NCBI RefSeq assembly: GCF_030506365.1
Contig: NZ_CP073092.1
Span: forward strand, 2,170,001-2,234,000
Source of the DNA: Corynebacterium tuberculostearicum
Lineage (GTDB): Bacteria > Actinomycetota > Actinomycetes > Mycobacteriales > Mycobacteriaceae
Direction of reading: 5' to 3'
Length of the DNA stretch: 64,000 nt
A program made the translations under genes and the position numbers. Shown here one piece after another: positions 33,823 through 43,578 of the stretch (positions are counted from its first letter, which is position 1; the number at the start of each line of letters is the position of its first letter). Under the pieces are notes generated by a model, which was given only the letters and a program-made list of their open reading frames with translations, had not been told where the DNA came from and did no database searches.

Positions 33823-35037
33823 TTAGCGGAAGCGTTTAGGAACGTCCGGTTGCCCCAAGGTGAGCATCAAACGATTAGCCCAGTTGAAGAAGGAGGAAGC
33901 GTAGATGAGGTCCAGAATGGATTGCTCATCGAATCCCGCCCCGCGCAGTTCAGCGCATAGTGCCGCATCGAAGGCGAAGGGGGTTTCTGTCAGCGCCACG
34001 GCGGCACGACGGATAAGATCCCATTCCTTTGAGCCAAGGTCGGCATCGATGCCCTCGTCCAAGAGGCGGTTCACGATTTCACGGTCGCCACCCTCCTGGA
34101 CGCACCGCGCCTGGTGTACGGAGGCACAGTACTCGCAGCCGTTGTAGCGCGAGGCCACAGTAGCGGCGAGCTCGCGGTCCGCACGGGAGAGGCCGCCCTC
34201 GGTGTTATAGAAAATGTCCAGGTCAGTCAGCGTGCGCGCCTTCAAGGCCGCAGGGTCGCGGGCGAGCAACCGGAAGTACTCGGAATCGATGCGCTCTGGC
34301 TTAATGAGGGCATCGGTATGCACCGCGGTGAAGTCCTCCTTCGCCAGCGCCTCTACCCAGGGCTTCCAGCCCAGGGAGTGGTTGACAAAGTGATCCGGCA
34401 GCACGGTATCGGGCTGCAACGTAGTCGCGGTTACCTCCCAGCCCGGATCGGCCACACCGGCGGCGCGCTCGGCTGCGGGGTGGGATGCGGGATCCTCGCC
34501 AGAAAGTACGCGCAGGCCGTGGACCACGCGCAGCTGGAAGGCCAAAAATGCCAGGAGCTGGGACAGGCTGACGATATCCGTAGCGGACCATCCTGCGGCA
34601 TCGAGGTGTCCGATCGCCTGCGGGGAGGCATCCTTGGGGTGGAAGGCCAGAAGGTGCGCCCAATCGAGGGCGGCAGCTAGGCGCGTGCCCAGCGCGGCTT
34701 CCGCGGCGGTATCGCCGAAGATAAGGAAGTCACCCTGGTGATACGGGCCGGTGGATACACCGCGCTGGCTCGCGGCGCGCACGGCGGCAACAAGGTCCTC
34801 GTCGGCTTCATCTTCCAGCAAGTCGAAGTAGAAATCCGCAGCCTCGCTCGCCCGGTAGATCGCAGCCGTAAAAGCCGCTACGGCATAGCGCTCCGTATAG
34901 GAGAACTCGCCTGGTTCTGCAGGCTCGAGCAAAGCGCTAAAGCTCAGCTGCGCATTGTCCTGTGCATCGTGGCGCGCACGCCGCAGCTGTTTCACCTCGG
35001 CGCTGGCATGGGAGAGTTCATTAATAATGTCGGTCAT
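33823..35037 (-). CDS. Two-domain carboxymuconolactone-decarboxylase/AhpD-type protein
   Basis: 404 residues containing two AhpD-like helical domains. The C-terminal one (about 230-400) has the thiol site C301-E-Y-C304-ASVH308Q of alkylhydroperoxidases; the N-terminal one (about 1-200) has lost the Cys pair. I recall paired families named after Avi_7169 and Avi_7170 that sit in operons with oligopeptide-type ABC transporters; this looks like a fusion of both, as the neighbours also fit. Peroxidase activity is inferred. Confidence 0.78.
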   Translation of the reverse strand: MTDIINELSHASAEVKQLRRARHDAQDNAQLSFSALLEPAEPGEFSYTERYAVAAFTAAIYRASEAADFYFDLLEDEADEDLVAAVRAASQRGVSTGPYHQGDFLIFGDTAAEAALGTRLAAALDWAHLLAFHPKDASPQAIGHLDAAGWSATDIVSLSQLLAFLAFQLRVVHGLRVLSGEDPASHPAAERAAGVADPGWEVTATTLQPDTVLPDHFVNHSLGWKPWVEALAKEDFTAVHTDALIKPERIDSEYFRLLARDPAALKARTLTDLDIFYNTEGGLSRADRELAATVASRYNGCEYCASVHQARCVQEGGDREIVNRLLDEGIDADLGSKEWDLIRRAAVALTETPFAFDAALCAELRGAGFDEQSILDLIYASSFFNWANRLMLTLGQPDVPKRFR

Positions 35038-35066
35038 ATTCTCAGTCCAACCTTTCTGGGGCGCGG

Positions 35067-36689
35067 TTATAGCCCCAAGTTTAAGTCTCCGGCACGATAG
35101 CGGGAGCCAGGGATGGCGTCAATGAGCTGGCGCGTGTACTCGGTTTCTGGGTGCGCAAAGACCTGCGCGGTAGGTCCAGATTCCACTTGCGTGCCGTGGG
35201 AGAGCACGGAGACGGTATCGGAAATTTGGTTGACTACCGCCAGATCGTGGGAGATGAAGATATAGGTAAGCTCCAGCTCGCGCTGCAGCTCGTCGAGCAG
35301 GCGCAGTATCTGCGCCTGCACGGTGACGTCGAGCGCGGACACGGCCTCATCGAGCACCACGAGATCGGGCTCAATGATCATGGCGCGGGCGATGGCCACG
35401 CGCTGGCGTTGGCCACCGGAGAGCTCGCGGGGACGTCGGGAAGCCATGGAAGAATCCAGGGCCACCAAATCAAGAAATTCGCGTGCTTTGGCACGCGCAT
35501 CACGCTTGGAAGCGCCGGTGAAATTGCGCACCGGTTCGGCGATGATATCGCCAATGCTCAAGCGCGGATCGAGCGAGCCAAAAGGATTTTGGTAGACCAT
35601 CTGGATCGAACGGCGCAGCTCGCGACGGCGCTTGCCACGGGCGGAGCTAATGTCTTCCCCGCCTAAGCGAATGCTGCCGGAGGTGGGCGTGCTCAACAAG
35701 GAAATGGCGCGGCCGGTGGTTGTCTTACCGGAGCCAGACTCCCCCACCAATGCATGGGTGGTGCCGCGGGCCACGGAAAAGTTGATGTCCTCCACCGCGG
35801 TGAAATCCCCGAAGCGTTGGCTCAGCCCCTCCACCTCGAGCAAGGTTTCGCGGTGCGCGGGCGCGGCGGCCCGCACAGGAGATGCGGCTTGGGAGGAAGT
35901 GGGGGCGGTGAGCGAGGGGGCGTCGGCAAGCAGGCGCTTGGAGTAGGCGTGCTGGGGGTCGGTGAGGACGCGAGCGGCTATGCCCGACTCGCGGACGGTG
36001 CCCTTTTCCATCACCACGATGCTATTGGCACGATCGCCCGCTACGGCCAGATCATGGGTAATGAAAAGGATGCCCATGGTGAGCTCTTCGCGCATCTCAT
36101 CCAGGAGGTCCAGGATGATCTTCTGCACGGTGACATCGAGCGCGGAGGTAGGCTCATCGGCGATGATAAGCTCCGGCTCCAATGCCACGGCCGCGGCAAT
36201 GAGCACGCGTTGCTTCATGCCGCCGGATAGCTCATGCGGGTACTGGTCATAGCGGCGCTGCGGATCATCAATGCCCACGCGCTCCAAAAGCTCCAGTGCA
36301 CGTTTCTTCCGGGAGGCCTTATCGCCCTGCCCGTGGATGACCATGCCCTCCTCCACCGAGGCACCGATGGTCTTGAGCGGGTTAAGCGAGTTATTGGGAT
36401 CCTGCGGAATCAAACCAATGCGGCGACCGCGCAGTTCCCGCCATTGCTTTTGGGAATACTGGGTAACGTCGCGGCCGTCGAAAGTAATGGTGCCAGAAAC
36501 GATCGACGCATTGTCTGGCAGCAGGCCGATGGCGGCCATGGCCGAGGTGGACTTGCCGGAACCGGACTCGCCAACGATGGCGGTCATTTCACCAGGGTTT
36601 ACCTCAAACTCAATGCCACTTACCGCTTCTACCTCACCATGGGCGGTGCGGTAGGTAATGGATAGATCACTAATGCTAAGCAGGGACAT
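35067..36689 (-). CDS. ABC transporter ATP-binding protein, fused DppD-DppF type
   Basis: Energises an oligopeptide-type importer. Two complete ATPase halves: Walker A GESGSGKST and GESGSGKTT, signatures LSGGMKQRV and LSGGQRQRV, and Walker B ELIIADEPTSA and DLVVLDEAVSA. 540 residues equals the sum of two separate subunits. Its start overlaps the preceding permease stop by one base, so the subunits are translationally coupled. Confidence 0.94.
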   Translation of the reverse strand: MSLLSISDLSITYRTAHGEVEAVSGIEFEVNPGEMTAIVGESGSGKSTSAMAAIGLLPDNASIVSGTITFDGRDVTQYSQKQWRELRGRRIGLIPQDPNNSLNPLKTIGASVEEGMVIHGQGDKASRKKRALELLERVGIDDPQRRYDQYPHELSGGMKQRVLIAAAVALEPELIIADEPTSALDVTVQKIILDLLDEMREELTMGILFITHDLAVAGDRANSIVVMEKGTVRESGIAARVLTDPQHAYSKRLLADAPSLTAPTSSQAASPVRAAAPAHRETLLEVEGLSQRFGDFTAVEDINFSVARGTTHALVGESGSGKTTTGRAISLLSTPTSGSIRLGGEDISSARGKRRRELRRSIQMVYQNPFGSLDPRLSIGDIIAEPVRNFTGASKRDARAKAREFLDLVALDSSMASRRPRELSGGQRQRVAIARAMIIEPDLVVLDEAVSALDVTVQAQILRLLDELQRELELTYIFISHDLAVVNQISDTVSVLSHGTQVESGPTAQVFAHPETEYTRQLIDAIPGSRYRAGDLNLGL

Positions 36690-37501
36690 TAGGCCGCCTT
36701 TCGCAGTGTCTGGCTGAGGTGGTTGGCCGCGAGGACCACCGCGACGATGACAATGCCCGGGGCGATGGTCAACCAGCCGGCCGTGGCGATGTAATCGCGC
36801 GATTCAGAGATGAGCAAGCCCCATTCCGGGGTTGGGGGCGGTGCGCCATAGCCCAGGAAGCCTAGGGTGGCTAGCTGCAAAATGGCCAGGCCAAATTGCA
36901 GCGCTGCTACAGCGAAGACCGCGGTGAGTGAATTGGGAAGGATATGGCGCACGAGCACCTGGAAGGAAGAACCGCCGGAGCCATAGGCGGCCTCGACAAA
37001 ATCGGAGTCGGCAACGCTAAGCACCTGGGAGCGTGCAAGGCGCGCAAAAGTGGCCACCGAGGTAATACCTACGGCGATGGCGGCATTGAAGATGCCGTGG
37101 CCCAGCACGATGATGACGGACAGGGAGAGCAAGAGTCCGGGGATGGACAGCAGCACGTCTACGATGCGCATGATGACGGCATCGACCCAGCCGCGGCGCA
37201 CGCCGGCGATAATGCCCAAGATGGTGCCGACGATGAGGCCGAAAAGGACGGCCAGGAGCGCGCCTAGTAGGGATTGGCGCGCGCCATAGACCACGCGGGT
37301 ATAGAGATCGCGGCCGACGGCATCGGTGCCGAACCAGTGTTGGAAGCTGGGTTGCAGCAGTGCCGTGGTGTCCCCACCCTGGTTAGGGTCCTGGGAGGTA
37401 AATAGTTGGGGGAACAGCGCGCAGAGCACCGCCAGACCCAGCACAATCAGCGAGATGATGGTGCCCGGGGTGAGCTTCAGCTGTGTGGATTTAAGCTTCA
37501 T
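36689..37501 (-). CDS. ABC transporter permease, DppC type
   Basis: 270-residue membrane protein with about six helices and the ATPase-contact loop EAAYGSGGSSFQVLVRHILPN. Overlaps the DppB-type permease by 4 bases and the ATPase gene by one base. It forms the second half of the importer channel. Confidence 0.93.
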   Translation of the reverse strand: MKLKSTQLKLTPGTIISLIVLGLAVLCALFPQLFTSQDPNQGGDTTALLQPSFQHWFGTDAVGRDLYTRVVYGARQSLLGALLAVLFGLIVGTILGIIAGVRRGWVDAVIMRIVDVLLSIPGLLLSLSVIIVLGHGIFNAAIAVGITSVATFARLARSQVLSVADSDFVEAAYGSGGSSFQVLVRHILPNSLTAVFAVAALQFGLAILQLATLGFLGYGAPPPTPEWGLLISESRDYIATAGWLTIAPGIVIVAVVLAANHLSQTLRKAA

Positions 37502-38511
37502 GCTTGGACCTTCTTCTCGTTCGTTGCGGTGGTATCGGCGGTGGTGGCAGCGGTGGCGGAGCTAGATGCAGTCTCGTGCTCGCGCTCGCGCAGGCGCACG
37601 TCAAGCACTGGGTAGAGCAGGTCCACAATCAGGTTGATAAGGACAAAGACCGCGGCGGCAAGCACCACAATGGCCAGCAGCACCGAGGTATCGCGGTTAG
37701 CCACCGCATCCACGGTCAGCGCACCGATGCCGTGGCGGGCGAAAACCGCTTCCGTCACCACAGAGCCGCCGACGAGCTCACCAAAGGTAAGGCCGGCCAT
37801 GGTCAGCGCCGGCAGCAGCGCATTGCGCAGGACGTTGCGCCACAACAACCAGGCGCCGCTAGCACCCTTGGCACGCACAACCTGCACGAAGGACATATCC
37901 ATTACCTCATCGATGGAGCGCAGCAGCACCTGAGCCAGCGGCGCGGCCACGAAGATGGCCAGGGTAATAACCGGCAGGATGAGGCTTTGGGCGTCGCTCG
38001 CGCCGATGACCGGCACCCAGCCCAAGCCAAAGGAGAAAACCTGGATCAAGATGATGCCGATCCAGAAGGTAGGCAGGGAAACCATCACGGAAGGCAGGCT
38101 GCGGAAAAAGCTGCGCAGCCAAGAAAATGGGCCAAAGGTGGAGACAATAGCCACTAGGAAGGCCAGGACCACGCCTACAAGGAAGGCGAAGACCGCCAGT
38201 GCCAGCGTGGAAGGAAGGGCATCTGCCAGCATCTCCGATACGGCGGTACCGGTGGCGACGGAAAAGCCAAAATCACCGGTGAGGAATCCGCCGAGCGCGC
38301 TGAAGTAGCGGCTTAAGATCGGCTCATCGGCACCATAAACCTCGCGGATGGCGGCCAGCTGCTCGGCGTTGAGTCCCAAGTTGGGGTTGTCATAGCGGGT
38401 CGCGACGGCGTCACCAGGCAGTGCCGCCAAGAGGATGAAAGAAAGGGTAAAAGTTGCCCAGATAACGAGCACGGCTTGGCCGATGCGCAGGGCAATAGTT
38501 TTCAGGCTCAT
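37498..38511 (-). CDS. ABC transporter permease, DppB type
   Basis: 337 residues with six helices and a contact loop at VVRAKGASGAWLLWRNVLRNALLP. The N-terminus (ALRIGQAVLVIWATFTLSFIL) is typical of the DppB subfamily, and the last 30 residues are charged and Ala/Thr-rich. Starts 3 bases after the binding-protein stop. Confidence 0.93.
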   Translation of the reverse strand: MSLKTIALRIGQAVLVIWATFTLSFILLAALPGDAVATRYDNPNLGLNAEQLAAIREVYGADEPILSRYFSALGGFLTGDFGFSVATGTAVSEMLADALPSTLALAVFAFLVGVVLAFLVAIVSTFGPFSWLRSFFRSLPSVMVSLPTFWIGIILIQVFSFGLGWVPVIGASDAQSLILPVITLAIFVAAPLAQVLLRSIDEVMDMSFVQVVRAKGASGAWLLWRNVLRNALLPALTMAGLTFGELVGGSVVTEAVFARHGIGALTVDAVANRDTSVLLAIVVLAAAVFVLINLIVDLLYPVLDVRLREREHETASSSATAATTADTTATNEKKVQA

Positions 38512-38514
38512 GGT

Positions 38515-40170
38515 TTAGTCCTCCCCTTCTGCGGGGTTGATGTCTACCGCATAGAACGATGGGCGGCCGATGGCCTCGGTGCTAAAGCCCTCGATATAGG
38601 GCTGGAAACCATAGACCTGCGGCTCTTCAAACATGGGCAGAATATAGGCCTGTTCGGACAGATAGTCCTGCATGCGGCCGGTCATGGCGAGGCGATCCTT
38701 TTCGCTGCTGAGGTTGAAGTAATCCTCCACCAGTTTCTGCAGCTTCTCATCGCCAAAGCTTTCGGTCTTCTCGTCATAGTTGAGGAAAGAATTGCGCCCG
38801 GTGCCATCCAGCCACGTGGCTAAGGTGTCCACATTGGCACGGCCGGTCATGGTGTGGCGTACCTGCACGGTGTCTTGGTCCTTCATGGCCTTTTGCTGCG
38901 CAGAGCGGTCACCCGGGTTGAGGTTGGCCTCAATGCCGACGTTCTTGAGCATCTCTTGGGCCTTGGTGAACATCTCTTTAGAGCGCGGCTGTGGGACGGC
39001 TTCATTGAAGGTCACGGCCAGGCGCTTGCCGTCCTTTTCGCGAATGCCATCTTCTCCTGGGCGCCAACCGGCCTCATCGAGCAGACGCTTGGATTCTTCT
39101 GGATCGAAGGCATAGTTCGCGGACTGATCCTTATAGCCAATAGCCGTCTTAGCCAGGATCGATGTGCCCTTGGGGTAGGAATCAGAAAAGAGGGTGTCCA
39201 GGATGTTATCGCGGTCAATGGCGTGGATGATGGCCTGGCGCACGCGCTTGTCTTCCAAGAGTGGATGGCGGAAATGGAAGTGGAAGCTATTGTTCACGCC
39301 ACGGGTGGGGGCGGCGAAAATCTGCAGGTTTTGATCCTTCAGGTGCTTCTCATCGGGGGCTTCGATCTGGCGCGCGACATCGGACTGGCCGGCTACAAGC
39401 GAGCCCACGCGCACGGAGTCTTCGGCCGCGAGCACGATATTGATGCCCTCAATATCGGCCGGGCCTTGGTGGTCCTTGCGGGCCGGGGGCGCCCAGTCAT
39501 AATCCTCGCGCTTCTTGAGCACCAGCTTGGTGCCCAGCTCTTCTTCCTCAATGACGAAGGGACCAGAACCGGAAATCGCGGTGGCGTTGCCCGGCGCGAA
39601 GCCGGTGTCATCCAAATCCAGGGTGGCATTAGACAGCAGGCCCTGGTTCATCACGGAGGTGGACTGCGGGAAGCCTGGGGAAGGCTCGCTGAAGTAGAAC
39701 TTTACCGTGTAGTCATCGATGACCTCGGACTTTTCATAATTGGGCAGCTGCTCCGATGGAGTGAGCATGCGGTCCTCGTCGCCCAAGGCATAAAGGTCAT
39801 AGTTCTTCTTCACGTTCGCGGCATCTAAGCGCGAGCCATCAGAGTAGGTCACGCCCTTGCGAATCTTGAAGGTGAACTCAGTATTGTCCTTGTTTGCCTT
39901 GGGCATCTCCTCCGCAATCCACGGGTGCAGCTCGAGGGTATCCGGGTCCTGCCAGAGCAGGCGGTCCGTGATGTTATTGAGCACACCACCGTTGGGGTAA
40001 TAGCCGCCGGAGGGCGGATAGAGGTTGTTGAACATATTGGGCTCGACATAGGTAACCATGCCATCTTCCGCGGCATGGGAAGTAGAGGCGCACGAGGTAA
40101 GCGAGAGAGCTAGCGCGCCACTGGCCAGGACCGCGGCCACGGGCCGCAGGAGCCGAGATACTTGCTTCAT
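38515..40170 (-). CDS. ABC transporter substrate-binding lipoprotein, family 5 (KPN_01854-like)
   Basis: Extracytoplasmic binding protein of the importer. The signal peptide ends in the lipobox LTSC near residue 27 and the mature part carries the SBP_bac_5 stretches VRQAIIHAIDRDNIL and FKIRKGVTYSDGS. The opening segment (YVEPNMFNNLYPPSGGYYPNGG) resembles the KPN_01854-type subfamily as I remember it. I chose ATG at 40170 (551 residues) with AAAGGA upstream. The ligand may be a sulfur compound given McbR-like boxes, which is inference. Confidence 0.88.
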   Translation of the reverse strand: MKQVSRLLRPVAAVLASGALALSLTSCASTSHAAEDGMVTYVEPNMFNNLYPPSGGYYPNGGVLNNITDRLLWQDPDTLELHPWIAEEMPKANKDNTEFTFKIRKGVTYSDGSRLDAANVKKNYDLYALGDEDRMLTPSEQLPNYEKSEVIDDYTVKFYFSEPSPGFPQSTSVMNQGLLSNATLDLDDTGFAPGNATAISGSGPFVIEEEELGTKLVLKKREDYDWAPPARKDHQGPADIEGINIVLAAEDSVRVGSLVAGQSDVARQIEAPDEKHLKDQNLQIFAAPTRGVNNSFHFHFRHPLLEDKRVRQAIIHAIDRDNILDTLFSDSYPKGTSILAKTAIGYKDQSANYAFDPEESKRLLDEAGWRPGEDGIREKDGKRLAVTFNEAVPQPRSKEMFTKAQEMLKNVGIEANLNPGDRSAQQKAMKDQDTVQVRHTMTGRANVDTLATWLDGTGRNSFLNYDEKTESFGDEKLQKLVEDYFNLSSEKDRLAMTGRMQDYLSEQAYILPMFEEPQVYGFQPYIEGFSTEAIGRPSFYAVDINPAEGED

Positions 40171-40239
40171 AAAAGCTCGAGTTCCTTTAAGTCTTAAGTA
40201 GTACTCGCCCATTAGACCATACTCATACCCCCAATTACA

Positions 40240-40254
40240 AGACTGGACGGTCTA
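40240..40254. promoter_or_regulatory. McbR-like box 1 in the divergent promoter
   Basis: AAGAC-TGGACG-GTCTA differs by one base from the McbR operator TAGAC-N6-GTCTA known from C. glutamicum sulfur genes. It lies 70 bases upstream of the binding-protein gene. Confidence 0.55.
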
Positions 40255-40294
40255 CCGCATTACCTGCCAAAACAGCGACATAACAGGAACCTGG

Positions 40295-40310
40295 TAGACT
40301 GAATGGTCTA
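40295..40310. promoter_or_regulatory. McbR-like box 2 in the divergent promoter
   Basis: TAGAC-TGAATG-GTCTA is a perfect match to TAGAC-N6-GTCTA. It lies 63 bases before the FAD-protein start and could control both directions. Confidence 0.65.
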
Positions 40311-40372
40311 TTTTATTCTAACTGCCAGGTCCGATGATCCTGAAAGGGCCTGAATGTGGCACGATAGGAGGT

Positions 40373-42241
40373 ATGTCTACTCCAGCAATCGCGATCGTCG
40401 GCATGGGCCCGCGCGGCATTTCCATCTTGGAACGCCTCTCCGCCCGCATGGACGATTCCAGCGACCCCATTACTGTCCACCTCATCGATGAGGCCCAACA
40501 TGGCGCCGGCCGTATCTGGGAAACGGATCAAACCAAGACCCTGTGCATGAATACTCGCGCCGGCGCGGTCACCCTCTTTACCGAGCCCGGCTCCACCGTT
40601 GATGCCCCGGTGCTCGAGGGGCCCATTCAATACGAGTGGATTCAGCTGTTGCGCGGCGATGGCGAGAATATCTCCGCCGCCAAGCGTCAGCTTTTTGAGC
40701 AGCATCCACCGGCCGCACATATTGCCCAGGACTACCGCGAAGAGCTCGCGGCTACCCGCCCCGAATCCAACCCTTCGCGCGCACTGTATGGCGAATACCT
40801 GCGCTGGGTCTATGACGTGGTCATTGCACGGCTGCCCAAGAGCATGTCCACCGTGAATCACTTCAGCAGGTTGGAGACCATCACTGAGGACGAGGGCATA
40901 GACGTCCTCCACCTGGCCGATGGCTCCGAGGTGCGCGCCGATGCCACGGTGCTGGCCTATGGCTGGATGGTTCCGGAATACAACGAGCAAGAAAAACAGT
41001 TGGCCGCTTCCGGTTTGAACTGGATCGCCCCCAATAACCCGGTAGAGCAGGACTACGCGGCCATTCCGGGCGACGAGGACGTGCTGGTGCGCGGTCTGGG
41101 CATGGGTTTTTATGACATCATGGCGCTGACCACCATCGAGCGCGGCGGCACATTCGTGGAGGATCCTTCCGCGCGCTCCGGCCTGCGCTATGAACCTTGC
41201 GGCCAGGAGCCCAACTTCATCATTTCCTCTGGCCGCGGCTACCCCTACCACCCCAAGTCCGAGTACGGCGAGCTGCCGCCTACCATGCCGCGCCGCCGCC
41301 TGAAAAATGTCATTGCGGAGCTCAGTGGCACCCAGGACATCGACTTTGACGCCCAGGTCTGGCCTGCCATCGCGCGCGATAGCTACGAGGCCTATATCAC
41401 CACCTTGGAGCGCGTGCGCCCGGATTCCCTCCTGCGCCCGCGCGCAGAGATTCTCGAGGCCATCGATGCCACCGCCCCCGATGAGCTGGGCGCGGCCATT
41501 GCGCCCATGGTCACCGAGCCATGGGACATGAACGATCTCATATACCAGATTGCCGGGTTTACCGGGGACATCGCTGAGCTCACCGAGCACATTGCCCAGT
41601 CCATGGAAGGCGATATCCGGGAGGCCGCCGCCGGCCACGACTCCCCCATCAAGGCCGCACTGTGGTCGCTTTCGCAATCGCGCAAGCCGGCCTCCATCCT
41701 CGGCGCAGAGGGCCGCTACACCCGCGAGTCCCGCACCGGCCGCTACGGCCAGGTCATGTCCTTTGGCCAGATGATCGGCTCCGGCCCGCCGCTCTTCCGC
41801 GTGCGCCAGTTGCTCGCGCTTGTCGACGCCGGCCTGGCCCACTTCCTAGGCGATCACCCCACCGTGTCCATCGAGGCCGATCACTTCACCTTGACCTCCG
41901 GCCCGCGCTCGGCTTCGGCGCCCACGCTTGTCGACGCCTTTATGCACCGCCCCGATATCCGCACCGCCGGCGATGCCATGACGCGCTGCTTGGTGGATTC
42001 CGCCCGCGTGCGCCCCTTCCCCGATCACGGCCAACCCACCGGTTCGCCGGAAACGGATGGGGCCACCCGCCGCACCGTTCACCCGGATGGCGAGTTGGAT
42101 GCACGCCTGCATATCGTGGGCATCCCTACCTATTCCCAGTGGCCGGACACCACCATTTCCCCCATGCCGGGCACGGACCCGCTCATGCTGCAGGAAACCG
42201 ACAAGGCCGCCGGTTCCCTTCTTGCCGTGGTGCGCTCCTAG
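40373..42241 (+). CDS. FAD/NAD(P)-binding protein
   Basis: 622-residue flavoprotein-like protein. The dinucleotide fold is at residues 4-20 (AIAIVGMGPRGISILERL), typical of the NAD_binding_9-type family; a second Gly-rich turn is at VLVRGLGMGFYDIMAL. AGGAGG precedes the ATG. It is divergent from the transporter operon and shares its McbR-like boxes. It may oxidise a transported sulfur compound, but the substrate is unknown. Confidence 0.82.
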   Translation: MSTPAIAIVGMGPRGISILERLSARMDDSSDPITVHLIDEAQHGAGRIWETDQTKTLCMNTRAGAVTLFTEPGSTVDAPVLEGPIQYEWIQLLRGDGENISAAKRQLFEQHPPAAHIAQDYREELAATRPESNPSRALYGEYLRWVYDVVIARLPKSMSTVNHFSRLETITEDEGIDVLHLADGSEVRADATVLAYGWMVPEYNEQEKQLAASGLNWIAPNNPVEQDYAAIPGDEDVLVRGLGMGFYDIMALTTIERGGTFVEDPSARSGLRYEPCGQEPNFIISSGRGYPYHPKSEYGELPPTMPRRRLKNVIAELSGTQDIDFDAQVWPAIARDSYEAYITTLERVRPDSLLRPRAEILEAIDATAPDELGAAIAPMVTEPWDMNDLIYQIAGFTGDIAELTEHIAQSMEGDIREAAAGHDSPIKAALWSLSQSRKPASILGAEGRYTRESRTGRYGQVMSFGQMIGSGPPLFRVRQLLALVDAGLAHFLGDHPTVSIEADHFTLTSGPRSASAPTLVDAFMHRPDIRTAGDAMTRCLVDSARVRPFPDHGQPTGSPETDGATRRTVHPDGELDARLHIVGIPTYSQWPDTTISPMPGTDPLMLQETDKAAGSLLAVVRS

Positions 42242-42276
42242 CCACCGCACTTGCGCTATGGGCCCAGTGTCGCGGC

Positions 42277-43434
42277 CTATAGCGCGTCGAGGGCCTGCTC
42301 CAAGTCCGCGAGCAGGTCATCGATGTCCTCGATACCGATGGAGATGCGCACCAGATCCTCCGGCGGCACCAGCTCGGATCCTTCCGCGGATACGTGCGTC
42401 ATATTCTTCGGATGCTCGATAAGCGATTCCACTCCGCCCAGCGATTCTGCCAGGCAGATAAGCCGCGTATTGAGGCAGATCTGCTTGGCATGCTCCGCAC
42501 TGTGGAAGCGCACGGACATCATGCCGCCGAAGCCACGCATCTGCTGTGCTGCCAGCTCATGCCCCGGGTGCTCCTTGAGCCCTGGGTAGAGCACCTGCTT
42601 GACCTCGGGTCGCGCCTGCAAGAATTCCGCTACTCGCTGCGCATTCGCGCAATGGCGGTCCATACGCACCGACAGCGTCTTGATGCCGCGGGCGGTTAAG
42701 TAGGCGTCGAAAGGCGAGCTCACCGCACCCACATTGCCCTGGAAGTAGAGCAAGCGCTCGTCCACGTGGGCGTCATTAGTAACTACCGCGCCACCCAGTA
42801 CATCTGAATGGCCGCCTAAGTACTTGGTGGTCGAGTGCAGCACGTGGTCGGCGCCGAGTTCCAGGGGGTTCTGCAGGTAGGGCGTGGCAAAAGTATTGTC
42901 CACCAGTACCTGCGCATTCCCCTTAATCTTGGCCACCGCGGCAATATCGGTGATATTTAGCGCCGGATTAGTGGGCGTTTCCAGCCAGATGAGCTTGGTA
43001 TTCTCTTGGACCGCGGCGGCAACCGCTGCGGTATCGCTGGTGTTCACGATGGACATCTCCACGCCCCACTCGGTGAAATCATTGAGCAGGCGGTAGGAAC
43101 CACCGTAGGCGTCATTGCCCAAAATGACGTGATCTCCTGGGCGCACCAAGATGCGGATCAGCGTATCGGCGGCGGCCATGCCGGAAGAAAACACGCGCGC
43201 ATACTCCGCGCCCTCCAATGCCGCTAGGGTGCGCTCGAGCGAGCACACGGTCGGATTGGCCACGCGGCCGTATTCGAATCCGCCGCGCAGCTGCGCCAAG
43301 CCGTCTTGTGCAAACGTGGTTGAGGCATAAATGGGCACGTTGATAGAGCCCATGTGCGGATCCGGGTGATAGCCGCCATGGATGGAACGGGACGTAAAGC
43401 CTTGAGCGAGGTTCTGCGTGCTGCGTTCAGTCAT
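42277..43434 (-). CDS. metB: Cystathionine gamma-synthase
   Basis: PLP enzyme joining an activated homoserine with cysteine in methionine synthesis. The PLP lysine is in [12 protein letters not shown]; the substrate motif [12 protein letters not shown] and the C-terminal [16 protein letters not shown] are typical. I chose ATG at 43434 (385 residues); the frame extends further upstream but without homologous sequence. A McbR-like box is 12 bases upstream. Cystathionine gamma-lyase activity cannot be excluded. Confidence 0.9.
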   Translation of the reverse strand: MTERSTQNLAQGFTSRSIHGGYHPDPHMGSINVPIYASTTFAQDGLAQLRGGFEYGRVANPTVCSLERTLAALEGAEYARVFSSGMAAADTLIRILVRPGDHVILGNDAYGGSYRLLNDFTEWGVEMSIVNTSDTAAVAAAVQENTKLIWLETPTNPALNITDIAAVAKIKGNAQVLVDNTFATPYLQNPLELGADHVLHSTTKYLGGHSDVLGGAVVTNDAHVDERLLYFQGNVGAVSSPFDAYLTARGIKTLSVRMDRHCANAQRVAEFLQARPEVKQVLYPGLKEHPGHELAAQQMRGFGGMMSVRFHSAEHAKQICLNTRLICLAESLGGVESLIEHPKNMTHVSAEGSELVPPEDLVRISIGIEDIDDLLADLEQALDAL

Positions 43435-43446
43435 AGCACCACAGTC

Positions 43447-43462
43447 TAGACCAAGCTGTTCA
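43447..43462. promoter_or_regulatory. McbR-like box before metB
   Basis: TAGAC-CAAGCT-GTTCA has one perfect and one partial half-site of the McbR operator. metB is a known McbR target in C. glutamicum, which supports the call. Confidence 0.5.
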
Positions 43463-43578
43463 TTTCCAACCGAGAGATGGGTATTTATTTTCACACTCTC
43501 GGACACCCACGACTCATCGCACTTTCAGCCTCTGCCCTTACAATGGGCGCAGTTCATTTTGTCCTCGACTAAGAAAGA

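Noticed and set aside
40295..40310. GntR (HutC-type) operator
   Set aside because: HutC/DasR-type sites are GGTCTAGACC-like with no gap; the gapped TAGAC-N6-GTCTA fits McbR better.
40313..41842. A 509-codon open frame on the minus strand
   Set aside because: Antisense to the FAD-binding protein, which has AGGAGG and a proper dinucleotide fold.
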